Shown here piece by piece: positions 1 through 5,093 of a DNA stretch of 5,093 bases. Position numbers and translations under genes: made by a program. Each line of letters begins with the position of its first letter. Within the stretch, counting starts at the first letter, position 1. The stretch is from Rhodospirillales bacterium (GTDB lineage: Bacteria; Pseudomonadota; Alphaproteobacteria; Rhodospirillales; UBA2165): contig JABMOP010000202.1 of assembly GCA_013204125.1 (NCBI GenBank), positions 1-5,093 of the forward strand, read 5' to 3'. A model generated the notes under the pieces. It ran no database searches. It saw only the letters and a program-made list of their open reading frames with translations, and was not told where the DNA came from.

Positions 1-1
1 C

Positions 2-175
2 GGCACCGTATTGGGCGAAGCCGGGGTCAATATAGCCACATTCCATCTGGGCCGGGACGCCGAAGGCGGCGATGCCATCGCATTGGTCGAAACCGATGGG
101 CCGGTGAGTGATGATCTGGCCGCCAAAGTGCGTAATTTACCGCATGTTGTGCGCGCCATTTCGCTAAATTTTTAG
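2..175 (+). CDS. serA: D-3-phosphoglycerate dehydrogenase, C-terminal ACT domain (5' partial)
   Basis: The frame is open from the left edge and ends at TAG 173-175, giving the last 57 residues of a longer protein. It begins GTVLGEAGVNIATFHLGR and ends LPHVVRAISLNF. The G-x-x-L-G-E-A-G-V-N-I-A-x-F-x-L-G-R segment, followed by a strand reading AIALVETD and a closing 'LPHV' helix-strand, is the pattern of the serine-binding ACT domain at the end of SerA. SerA oxidises 3-phosphoglycerate to 3-phosphohydroxypyruvate with NAD, the first step of serine synthesis in the cytoplasm; the ACT domain usually carries serine feedback inhibition. The catalytic and NAD-binding parts lie outside the window, so the assignment rests on this tail alone. 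The next gene converges on it after 41 bp. Another ACT-bearing 2-hydroxyacid dehydrogenase is the main alternative, but the match to SerA tails is strong. Confidence 0.85.
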   Translation, partial: GTVLGEAGVNIATFHLGRDAEGGDAIALVETDGPVSDDLAAKVRNLPHVVRAISLNF

Positions 176-216
176 GCGCTAATCGACGGGGTGAATGCGC
201 CGTTGCTGCCGAATTT

Positions 217-1032
217 CTAGTCGGCAAATCCCAGCGAAAATCCTCCATCGATCACGACTTCGGCGCCGGTCATGTAATCGGACGCAGAGGACGCGAGGAA
301 GAGAGCGAGGCCCTGAATATCTTGCGGCTCGCCCATTCTCCGCATCGGAATATTGTCTTCGAAGGGCTTTCTTGCGGCGGCGTCTTTGAGCCGCCCGCCG
401 GAAATATTAGTCATGAACGGTCCCGGCGCAATGGCGTTGACGGTAATGCCGTAACCGGCCAGCTCCAATGCCGCCTGGCGGACGATTTGCCTAACCCCGC
501 CTTTGGACACGACATAAGGCGTGCCGACAAATTGTTCGGCCTTGGTTGCGGAAATAGACGAGGTCACGATGATCTTGCCGCCGCCGGGTTTCATATGGCG
601 CGCCGCCGTCTGAATGGTTTTAAAGGCGCCGGTCAGATTGACCGCCATCACCTGATCCCATTGATCGGACGGCAAGTTTTCGAATAGCCGTTCCTGGTTG
701 CGGGCCCGATCGCCGGTCAGGAAACCCGGACCGCCGCCGATACCGGCATTGGCAAAGACAACATTAATCGCTTCATGGCGGGCCGATATTTCGCCGAACG
801 CATCTTCAAGGGCCGCGCCATCGGTGACGTCCACTTGGTGGCCGGTGAGAGACCCATCGCTGCCCTCCAGCCCGTTAATTGCTTCGTTTAACGCATCGCC
901 ATTGCGGTCGAGCAGTTCAACCACCGCGCCATTGGCTGCCAAGGCTTGGACGGCGGCCAAACCAATGCCGCTGGCGCCGCCGGTGACGACGCAAACCAAA
1001 TTGCGCACATCGAAAATTTCATTGGTTTTCAT
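217..1032 (-). CDS. SDR family NAD(P)-dependent oxidoreductase
   Basis: This is a classical short-chain dehydrogenase/reductase of 271 residues from the chosen start. The Rossmann glycine motif TGGASGIG is at residues 17-24. Asp42 at the end of the second strand suggests NAD rather than NADP. Asp68 (VDVTD) would contact the adenine, NAG is at 95-97 and Asn132 is the structural/catalytic Asn. Ser159, Tyr173 and Lys177 (YVVSK) complete the catalytic tetrad, followed by VNAIAPGP and the usual C-terminal YMTGAEVVIDGG. Between NAG and Asn132 there is a somewhat long glycine-rich and charged loop (GGGPGFLTGDRARNQERL), seen in one SDR subgroup. The frame stays open to an ATG at 1089, but those 19 extra residues precede the normal SDR start and lie in spacer-like sequence, so ATG 1032-1030 is preferred. 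The ribosome site is weak (GGA about 8 bases upstream). The substrate is unknown; it is probably an alcohol or hydroxyl oxidised or a ketone reduced in the cytoplasm. It lies 99 bp downstream of the unknown 435-codon gene on the same strand and could be cotranscribed with it. Confidence 0.92.
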   Translation of the reverse strand: MKTNEIFDVRNLVCVVTGGASGIGLAAVQALAANGAVVELLDRNGDALNEAINGLEGSDGSLTGHQVDVTDGAALEDAFGEISARHEAINVVFANAGIGGGPGFLTGDRARNQERLFENLPSDQWDQVMAVNLTGAFKTIQTAARHMKPGGGKIIVTSSISATKAEQFVGTPYVVSKGGVRQIVRQAALELAGYGITVNAIAPGPFMTNISGGRLKDAAARKPFEDNIPMRRMGEPQDIQGLALFLASSASDYMTGAEVVIDGGFSLGFAD

Positions 1033-1131
1033 AAAGGTCCGTTCCGCTGTTGGCCATCGATCAGCGCAGACCTTGGCCGGAAAAATCATCCGGCGTCAAG
1101 GCATCGGCGGGCGCAGCCGAAATCAGCTTAG

Positions 1132-2439
1132 CTATTTACGGATGGCATTGGGCAGGTAGCGGGAAATCAATGGATATTCGTGGGCGCGGAAGCCCATCAA
1201 CATCTCCTTCAACAATGCCCTCTTGCCGAGAAATATATTCCGGTTTCGGTAGGTTATCGACAACAAAGGAATTTCGACATTCTTGTCGCGTTGAAATACG
1301 TCGAAGGCGCGGCCGATTTCTTCGCTCTGCTCGACGATTTGGTCGATGGCGTGTATTTGATCCGCCAAAGTGTTGGCGGGCAGGGCGATGAAATTCATCA
1401 GTAATTCGGCATCCAATTCCGGGATTGGCGCGTGGTAATTTTCCGATGGTGCGCAAATTAATTCCCATACATTTATTGCCGGTTCGTTTGCCTCTTGGGT
1501 GTCGGTGATACTGACTTCCGTTTCCTCCGTTTCCTTTTGCAAAACGGTTTTTATTCTCAATAAATCAAATAAATTTTTCTTCTTTTTCCGCTGGAGCCGA
1601 GGATTTTGTTGCCTGGCCGCGGGCGCTTTCTTCGGTGTAATTACTTCGTCCCAGACTGCTTTCCATAGGTCCCCGAATTCGCTCGACCCGGCATGGACCT
1701 GGAAATAGTGCTGCTGCGTATCGACCGCGCGGAAGCGTCCGCGTTGGATGGTATCGCTGCACCGGTTTTTAAGATCAGGTATAAAATATTCGCGCAGGAT
1801 TTGTTCTAAATATTCAGAAAATTTTTCCGATAAGAGATATGGCAGTTTAATCTTTTCCATCGCGGTCTGCTGAATTCCCTCTTGCAGCATATTGAAGCGG
1901 CTCCTGAATTCGGAGCATATTGTTTCGACGAACACGGCTTCGGTATTTGCGGTATCGCTCTGTTCAACGTCAAAAATTTCTTCGGCAATTTCATCTTGGG
2001 AATCGTCATCGGCGGTATCGCCGTCCGTGGACCGGCGCGGTCTTCCATCACCGGGGGCGGCAATCGATGACCGGGCTTGCTCTTCCATCGTGATGCGATG
2101 ATTTTTGATTCCGCGTAGTACGTCGGTCGACGCCGCCTTGGCCTTGTCCAACTCCGCATCGCTCGTGCTGATCGCGCCAAGTTCGATGGGGAAGATGTAG
2201 CTCAATTTCTCATAATAGGATTCCCTGGATTTCAGATCCCCGTCGCGGCTGAACAGCGTATCGATGGTTGCGATCATGCATTTTTTTAGGGATTTAAAGG
2301 TGCTCGCCTGGGAAATCAGGGCGATAATTCCCTGATCTTGATCTTCGAACACCTTCTCCCAGTCAATGCGCTCCTGGTCGGTGCTATATTCGATTGCCGC
2401 TGAGGGTGCTGCCGATGCGCCGGACATAAAAACTTTCAT
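1132..2439 (-). CDS. Hypothetical protein with acidic disordered linker
   Basis: I do not recognise this 435-residue protein. No signal peptide, membrane segment or catalytic motif is visible, so it is probably cytoplasmic. Residues 25-125 look helical. Residues 126-165 form a low-complexity linker rich in Asp, Glu, Ser and Thr (for example DTADDDSQDE). Residues 168-265 are a second helical block with aromatic residues. A basic stretch at 281-288 (RLQRKKKK) is followed by an acidic Glu/Thr run at 302-319. The last 115 residues look folded, with an amphipathic helix near 355-380 and a Tyr/Arg/Leu-rich end finishing in IRK. The build resembles a scaffold or partner-binding protein rather than an enzyme, which is only inference. 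Codon use is more AT-tolerant than in the flanking genes (AAA, TTA, ATA, TAT are common), hinting at acquired DNA. ATG 2439 is the first start after an in-frame stop at 2458-2460; Met5 is an alternative. Neither has a clear Shine-Dalgarno site. Consistent coding character through the full frame argues that it is real. Confidence 0.75.
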   Translation of the reverse strand: MKVFMSGASAAPSAAIEYSTDQERIDWEKVFEDQDQGIIALISQASTFKSLKKCMIATIDTLFSRDGDLKSRESYYEKLSYIFPIELGAISTSDAELDKAKAASTDVLRGIKNHRITMEEQARSSIAAPGDGRPRRSTDGDTADDDSQDEIAEEIFDVEQSDTANTEAVFVETICSEFRSRFNMLQEGIQQTAMEKIKLPYLLSEKFSEYLEQILREYFIPDLKNRCSDTIQRGRFRAVDTQQHYFQVHAGSSEFGDLWKAVWDEVITPKKAPAARQQNPRLQRKKKKNLFDLLRIKTVLQKETEETEVSITDTQEANEPAINVWELICAPSENYHAPIPELDAELLMNFIALPANTLADQIHAIDQIVEQSEEIGRAFDVFQRDKNVEIPLLSITYRNRNIFLGKRALLKEMLMGFRAHEYPLISRYLPNAIRK

Positions 2440-2443
2440 CTGA

Positions 2444-2472
2444 TCTATAACGTGTTTCTATAAAGCGTTCAA
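2444..2472 (-). promoter_or_regulatory. Candidate sigma-70-type promoter for the 435-codon gene
   Basis: Read on the minus strand there is TTGAAC (2472-2467, four of six matches to TTGACA), 17 bases, then TATAGA (2449-2444, four of six matches to TATAAT). Transcription would begin about at the ATG at 2439, which would make the mRNA leaderless or nearly so; this fits the missing Shine-Dalgarno site. A second TATAGA at 2462-2457 lacks a good partner -35 box. A 5-bp hairpin, GCGTT/AACGC with a CAAA loop (2465-2478), overlaps the -35 box and could be an operator. This is inferred from consensus only. Confidence 0.3.
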
Positions 2473-2518
2473 AAACGCCACTAAGTACTAAAACTCCTTA
2501 ATAAGTGGGCCGCATATG

Positions 2519-2754
2519 TTAATATTTTCCTATTTTTTGAGGTTCTTCGTCGCTATCGCGGCTGCGCAGGTTTTCGGTAATGACCAATAGATTTTTTTAA
2601 GGGCGCCGATCGACCGGGCCTGCATGACCAAGGGGATCGGACCGCTTTCTTCGGCCTCGAACGCGGGCTCCTAATCGGTCGTTCCGATGGGTGCTTCGAT
2701 CTCGGTCTTGGGCGGTAAAAAAACCGACCCGTAGTTGCGGGGTGGTTTCGTGAT
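2519..2754 (-). pseudogene. Possible decayed coding remnant, family unknown
   Basis: On the minus strand, codons from 2754 down to 2599 read in one frame with protein-like composition: ITKPPRNYGSVFLPPKTEI, then EAPIGTTD, an in-frame TAG at 2673-2671, then EPAFEAEESGPIPL and VMQARSIGALKK. At a run of seven A (T on the plus strand, 2592-2598) the frame breaks. If that run had eight bases, reading would continue as LLVITENLRSRDSDEEPQ and KIGKY to TAA 2521-2519. One stop plus one homopolymer deletion is the pattern of a recently dying gene. It ends 79 bp upstream of the unknown gene on the same strand, so the two may once have been neighbours in one unit. I do not recognise the product and see no start codon with a ribosome site. 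It could also be chance open sequence or, for the frameshift, an assembly error. Confidence 0.35.
2717..2748 (-). terminator. Weak terminator-like hairpin
   Basis: On the minus strand a stem of AAACC-ACCC with GGGT-GGTTT (one bulged C, 9-base loop at 2731-2739) runs into a row of seven T (2723-2717). The shape is that of a Rho-independent terminator, but no intact minus-strand gene lies upstream for it to serve. It also overlaps the decayed reading frame, so chance is quite possible. Confidence 0.22.
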
Positions 2755-2797
2755 GTGACAGGCTATCCAAAGCTTTTAATTCCTTATCCGATTAATT

Positions 2798-2826
2798 GGC
2801 GCATGACAGATGGCGCCTCTTTTTTT
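2798..2826 (+). terminator. Terminator-like hairpin with T7 tract
   Basis: On the plus strand GGCGC (2798-2802) pairs with GCGCC (2813-2817). Two more pairs form inside (A2803-T2811, T2804-A2810) with G2812 bulged and the loop GACAG at 2805-2809. After two bases comes a run of seven T (2820-2826). This has the form of a Rho-independent terminator. No plus-strand gene lies upstream in the window, so it would end either an unannotated small transcript or antisense transcription over the remnant, or act as an attenuator in the leader of the downstream operon. The hairpin is also the first copy of a tandem repeat, which offers a different explanation. Confidence 0.4.
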
Positions 2827-2846
2827 GAGCGCGTAACAGACGGCGC
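2799..2846 (+). repeat. Two tandem 18-bp hairpin-forming repeats
   Basis: The units at 2799-2816 and 2829-2846 begin 30 bp apart and match at 15 of 18 positions; both start and end in GCGC. Each folds into the same hairpin: four GC pairs, a bulged G, two inner pairs and a five-base loop ending ACAG. The three differences are all transitions. Two of them sit opposite each other in the stem, turning an A-T pair into a G-C pair, and the third is in the loop. That covariation suggests the folded or palindromic form matters. Possible roles are a paired operator, an RNA leader structure, or a small dispersed palindromic repeat. Confidence 0.6.
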
Positions 2847-2986
2847 AATCGAAGGGCGGAGTGCAATTACAGGCGAAGTCACGTTTCAATGATGGCTATT
2901 GATTTGAGCCCCAAATGCGAACACACTATTGCGATAAAAAGATCGCCTTCGTTATCGGCGGCAATAATTCATATTTTGACATCGGC

Positions 2987-2995
2987 AGGGGAGGG
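2987..2995 (+). promoter_or_regulatory. Ribosome binding site deciding the coxS start
   Basis: AGGGGAGGG is a strong Shine-Dalgarno site. It sits just before two adjacent in-frame ATG codons at 2999 and 3002. Measured from its GGAGG core (2990-2994) the spacer is 4 bases to the first and 7 to the second, which favours 3002. It rules against the far upstream ATG at 2915, which has no such site. Confidence 0.75.
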
Positions 2996-3001
2996 TTAAT
3001 G

Positions 3002-3469
3002 ATGCCAACGATTTCTTTTAATCTTAACGGTCGCGCCGTTTCGACCGACGCCGGAAGCGATACGCTTCTGGTCGATTTGATCCGCGAAAATTTAGGCATG
3101 ACCGGCACCCATGTGGGCTGCGATACAAGCCAATGCGGCGCCTGTGTGGTTTCGGTAAATGGCGATTCCATTAAAAGCTGCACGATGCTGGCGGTGCAGG
3201 CGGAAGGCGCCGATGTCACCACCATCGAAGGTTTGGCCCGCGACGGTGAAATGCACCCCATGCAAAAGGCGTTTCACGAAAACCATGCGCTGCAATGCGG
3301 GTTCTGCACGCCGGGCATGCTGATCAGCGCCATCGATCTGGTCTCGCGCAACCCGGACCCGAGCGAAGCGGAAATTCGGAAAGGGCTGGAAGGCAATATT
3401 TGCCGCTGCACCGGCTACCACAACATCGTCAAGGCCATACAGGCCGCCGCCGCCGAAATGAGGGGATAA
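3002..3469 (+). CDS. coxS: (2Fe-2S)-binding small subunit of a CO dehydrogenase/xanthine dehydrogenase-family enzyme
   Basis: This 155-residue protein is the iron-sulfur subunit of a molybdenum hydroxylase. It passes electrons from the molybdenum site of the large subunit to an FAD subunit. Cys40, Cys45, Cys48 and Cys60 in a plant-ferredoxin-like N-terminal domain (GCDTSQCGAC) hold one [2Fe-2S] cluster. Cys99, Cys102, Cys134 and Cys136 in the helical C-terminal domain (QCGFCTPGM and NICRCTGYHNI) hold the other. All eight ligands are present and the length matches the family norm of about 150-170, so it should be functional. There is no signal peptide; these enzymes act in the cytoplasm or at the inner face of the membrane. 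The start at 3002 is chosen by ribosome-site spacing, with 2999 one codon earlier as an equal possibility. The next gene begins 3 bp after the stop, so they are cotranscribed. The symbol marks the family; the substrate need not be CO. Confidence 0.93.
   Translation: MPTISFNLNGRAVSTDAGSDTLLVDLIRENLGMTGTHVGCDTSQCGACVVSVNGDSIKSCTMLAVQAEGADVTTIEGLARDGEMHPMQKAFHENHALQCGFCTPGMLISAIDLVSRNPDPSEAEIRKGLEGNICRCTGYHNIVKAIQAAAAEMRG
3461..3465 (+). promoter_or_regulatory. Ribosome binding site for coxL
   Basis: AGGGG lies inside the last codons of coxS, with 7 bases to the ATG at 3473. The overlap with the upstream gene end implies coupled translation of the small and large subunits. Confidence 0.65.
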
Positions 3470-3472
3470 GCC

Positions 3473-5093
3473 ATGAGCGATACAGGAATTGGAGCCGCTG
3501 TCCGCCGCAAGGAAGACAAGCGTTTTCTCACCGGTAAAGGCAATTATACCGACGACATCAACCGCCCGAACCAGACCCACGCCTATTTTTATCGAAGCCA
3601 AGTGGCGCATGCGGAAATCAAGGGCATCGACATATCGAAAGCCGCTAAGGCAGACGGTGTGGTGGCCGTCTTTACCGGCGCGGATATCGAAGCCGCCGGC
3701 CTTGGCGGGCTGCCCTGCGGCTGGCCGGTGGCCAACAAAGACGGCAGCGCCATGGGCGAGCCGCCTCATCCGGTGTTGGCGCACGGCAAGGTTCGCCATG
3801 TCGGCGATCCCATCGCCATGGTCGTCGCGGAAAGCAAGAAACAAGCGAAAAACGCCGCCGCCCTGATCAAGGTCGATTTAAAGGAACTGCCGGCGGTCGC
3901 TTCGACGCCTATGGCGGTGGCGGGCGGCGCCCAATTGGTCCATGACGAGGCGCCGGGCAATATCGGCTTCGATTGGGCGATCGGCGACGAAGACGAAGTG
4001 GACGCAATTTTCGATGGCGCCGATCATGTGACGTCAATCGATATCATCAACAATCGGCTGATCCCCAATGCGATCGAGCCGCGCGTCGCCATCGGCGAGT
4101 ACGAACCCGCCACCGAAGATTACACCCTGCACACGACGACCCAGAACCCGCATGTCATCCGGCTTTTGATGGGCGCCTTCGTCCTCCAGATACCCGAACA
4201 TAAATTGCGCGTCGTATCTCCCGATGTGGGCGGTGGTTTCGGCTCCAAGATTTTTCACTACGCCGAAGAAGCCGCCGTCACCTGGGCGTCCACGCAGGTC
4301 GGCCGGCCCGTCAAATGGTGCGCGGAACGTTCCGAAAGCTTCATGTCCGACGCCCATGGCCGCGATCATGTGACACACGCGGAACTGGCCCTCGATAAGG
4401 ACGGCAAGTTCATCGGGCTGAGGGTGAAAACGCTGGCTAATTTAGGCGCCTATCTGTCGACCTTCGGCCCAGCTATTCCTACCTATATGCACGCGGTTCT
4501 GTTGGCCGGGGTTTACACGACGCCGGTGATTTTCTGCAACGTGGTCGGGGTCTACACCCATACGGTTCCGGTTGACGCTTACCGCGGCGCCGGGCGGCCC
4601 GAAGCCACCTATATCCTGGAACGTCTGGTCGATCGGGCGGCGCGCGAAATGGGCATCGATCAGGTGGCCATCCGGCGCAAAAATTTCATCCAGCCGGATC
4701 AATTCCCCTACCAGACGCCGGTCGCGCTGACCTATGATTCCGGGTATTACAACGGAACCTTGGACGCCGCCTTGGGCAAAGCCGATATCGACGGCTTCGA
4801 TAAACGCAGAAAGGCGACGGAAGCATCCGGCAAATTACGCGGCATCGGCTATTCCACCTATGTCGAAGCCTGCGGCGCGGCGCCGTCGGCGATCGCCGGC
4901 GCCTTGGGCGCCCGTGCCGGGCTGTATGAATCCGCCCTCGTGCGCGTTCATCCCACCGGCAGCGTCACCGTATTCACCGGCAGCCATTCTCATGGCCAAG
5001 GGCATGAAACGGCGTTTGCCCAGTTGATTTGCGACAAGCTCGGCGTTGACATTGAGAATGTCGATGTGGTTCACGGCGATACCTCTAAAATCC
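3473..5093 (+). CDS. coxL: Molybdopterin-binding large subunit, form II CO dehydrogenase-like (3' partial)
   Basis: The frame is open from ATG 3473 to the window edge, showing 540 residues of a family that usually runs to about 770-800. It carries the catalytic molybdenum-pyranopterin site of a xanthine oxidase-family hydroxylase. The N-terminus (VRRKEDKRFLTGKGNYTDDI) and the GKVRHVGDPIAMVVAE segment are the usual first domain. In the molybdopterin domain, Gln224 lies in TTQNPH, GGGFGSK is at 253-259, the active-site loop AYRGAGR is at 369-375, and HGQGHET is at 507-513. The loop is the form II type; form I CO dehydrogenases have AYXCSFR, whose Cys carries the copper-sulfur bridge, and that Cys is absent here. 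Oxidation of CO is therefore doubtful, and an aldehyde, purine or other heterocycle is possible. The catalytic Glu near the C-terminus is outside the window. The order small-then-large fits form II operons, so an FAD-binding medium subunit is expected next. No frameshift is seen. The symbol marks the family only. Confidence 0.93.
   Translation, partial: MSDTGIGAAVRRKEDKRFLTGKGNYTDDINRPNQTHAYFYRSQVAHAEIKGIDISKAAKADGVVAVFTGADIEAAGLGGLPCGWPVANKDGSAMGEPPHPVLAHGKVRHVGDPIAMVVAESKKQAKNAAALIKVDLKELPAVASTPMAVAGGAQLVHDEAPGNIGFDWAIGDEDEVDAIFDGADHVTSIDIINNRLIPNAIEPRVAIGEYEPATEDYTLHTTTQNPHVIRLLMGAFVLQIPEHKLRVVSPDVGGGFGSKIFHYAEEAAVTWASTQVGRPVKWCAERSESFMSDAHGRDHVTHAELALDKDGKFIGLRVKTLANLGAYLSTFGPAIPTYMHAVLLAGVYTTPVIFCNVVGVYTHTVPVDAYRGAGRPEATYILERLVDRAAREMGIDQVAIRRKNFIQPDQFPYQTPVALTYDSGYYNGTLDAALGKADIDGFDKRRKATEASGKLRGIGYSTYVEACGAAPSAIAGALGARAGLYESALVRVHPTGSVTVFTGSHSHGQGHETAFAQLICDKLGVDIENVDVVHGDTSKI

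Larger units (their letters stand above)
2440..3001. other. Intergenic block of about 560 bp without an intact gene
   Basis: This stretch separates the leftward unknown gene from the rightward molybdenum hydroxylase operon, so it must carry control signals in both directions. The part at 2440-2545 is AT-rich and holds the candidate minus-strand promoter. From 2519 to about 2754 the minus strand reads like a decayed coding sequence. From 2798 to 2846 there are two tandem hairpin repeats with a T7 run between them. From 2847 to 2986 nothing clear is seen except a small pair of competing inverted repeats at 2931-2957. No convincing plus-strand promoter for the operon could be picked out by eye. 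Confidence 0.7.

Noticed and set aside
175..201. GGCGC/GCGCC inverted repeat between serA and the SDR as a bidirectional terminator
   Set aside because: The arms are only 5 bp, separated by 17 bases, with no T run on either side.
1033..1089. Longer SDR start at ATG 1089
   Set aside because: The 19 added residues precede the normal SDR N-terminus and no ribosome site is seen before 1089; the sequence looks like spacer.
1076..1094. GCCGG/CCGGC inverted repeat between the unknown gene and the SDR
   Set aside because: It is a short stem with no T run after it on the minus strand; common by chance in GC-rich DNA.
698..1159. 153-codon plus-strand open frame
   Set aside because: It is opposite the SDR gene and has Ser/Pro/Ala-rich antisense composition with no recognisable motif.
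1806..2180. 124-codon minus-strand frame inside the unknown gene
   Set aside because: It is a shifted frame of the 435-codon gene, rich in Arg/Pro, as expected from out-of-frame reading.
2278..2289. Seven-A run (minus strand) in the unknown gene as a programmed frameshift site
   Set aside because: The in-frame A-AAA-AAA heptamer is slippery in principle, but the -1 frame reaches a stop after a short stretch and no stimulating structure is evident.
2755..2780. GTGACA followed by TTTAAT as a plus-strand promoter
   Set aside because: The two boxes each match well but the spacer is only 14 bases, too short for a sigma-70-type promoter.
2913..2932. Sigma-54-like site before coxS
   Set aside because: A TTGC element is present but the essential GG of the -24 box is missing at the right distance.
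2915..2998. N-terminal extension of coxS from ATG 2915
   Set aside because: It has no ribosome site, the added residues do not fit the family, and a strong Shine-Dalgarno site precedes the ATG pair at 2999/3002.
3092..3844. 250-codon minus-strand open frame
   Set aside because: It lies opposite coxS and the start of coxL, whose motifs are unmistakable. High-GC codon bias produces such antisense frames.

Overview
The window looks like an alphaproteobacterial chromosome, probably from a Rhodospirillales-like or marine relative. The coding regions are fairly GC-rich with heavy GCC/GGC/CGC codon use. The left-edge fragment resembles alphaproteobacterial SerA tails, and the right-hand genes are a molybdenum hydroxylase pair common in that class. 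This placement is inferred from protein style, not from a marker gene.

Layout from left to right. At 2-175 (+) is the C-terminal ACT domain of a D-3-phosphoglycerate dehydrogenase (serA) whose 5' part lies outside the window. It converges, with 41 bp between stop codons, on a classical short-chain dehydrogenase/reductase (SDR) at 217-1032 (-). Upstream of the SDR on the same strand is a 435-codon gene of unknown function (1132-2439, -). It has helical blocks separated by an acidic, probably disordered linker, and its codon use is more AT-tolerant than that of its neighbours.

From 2440 to 3001 there is no intact gene. This stretch holds a candidate promoter for the unknown gene. It also holds what reads like a decayed minus-strand coding remnant (one stop codon and one homopolymer frameshift). 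Next come two tandem 18-bp hairpin repeats whose differences include a compensatory base-pair change, the first followed by a T7 run. A short leader to the next operon closes the stretch.

From 3002 to the right edge (+) runs an operon for a xanthine oxidase/CO dehydrogenase-family enzyme: the small [2Fe-2S] subunit (CoxS-like), then, after 3 bp, the large molybdopterin subunit (CoxL-like). The large subunit is cut by the window end after 540 codons. Its active-site loop is AYRGAGR, the form II signature, not the AYXCSFR loop of proven aerobic CO dehydrogenases. The S-then-L order also fits form II clusters, where an FAD subunit usually follows. The small subunit would pass electrons from the molybdenum site through two [2Fe-2S] clusters to that FAD subunit. 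The true substrate cannot be read from this window.

No tRNA, rRNA, CRISPR array, transposase or integrase was seen. The least explained parts are the 435-residue protein and the 560-bp non-coding block beside it.
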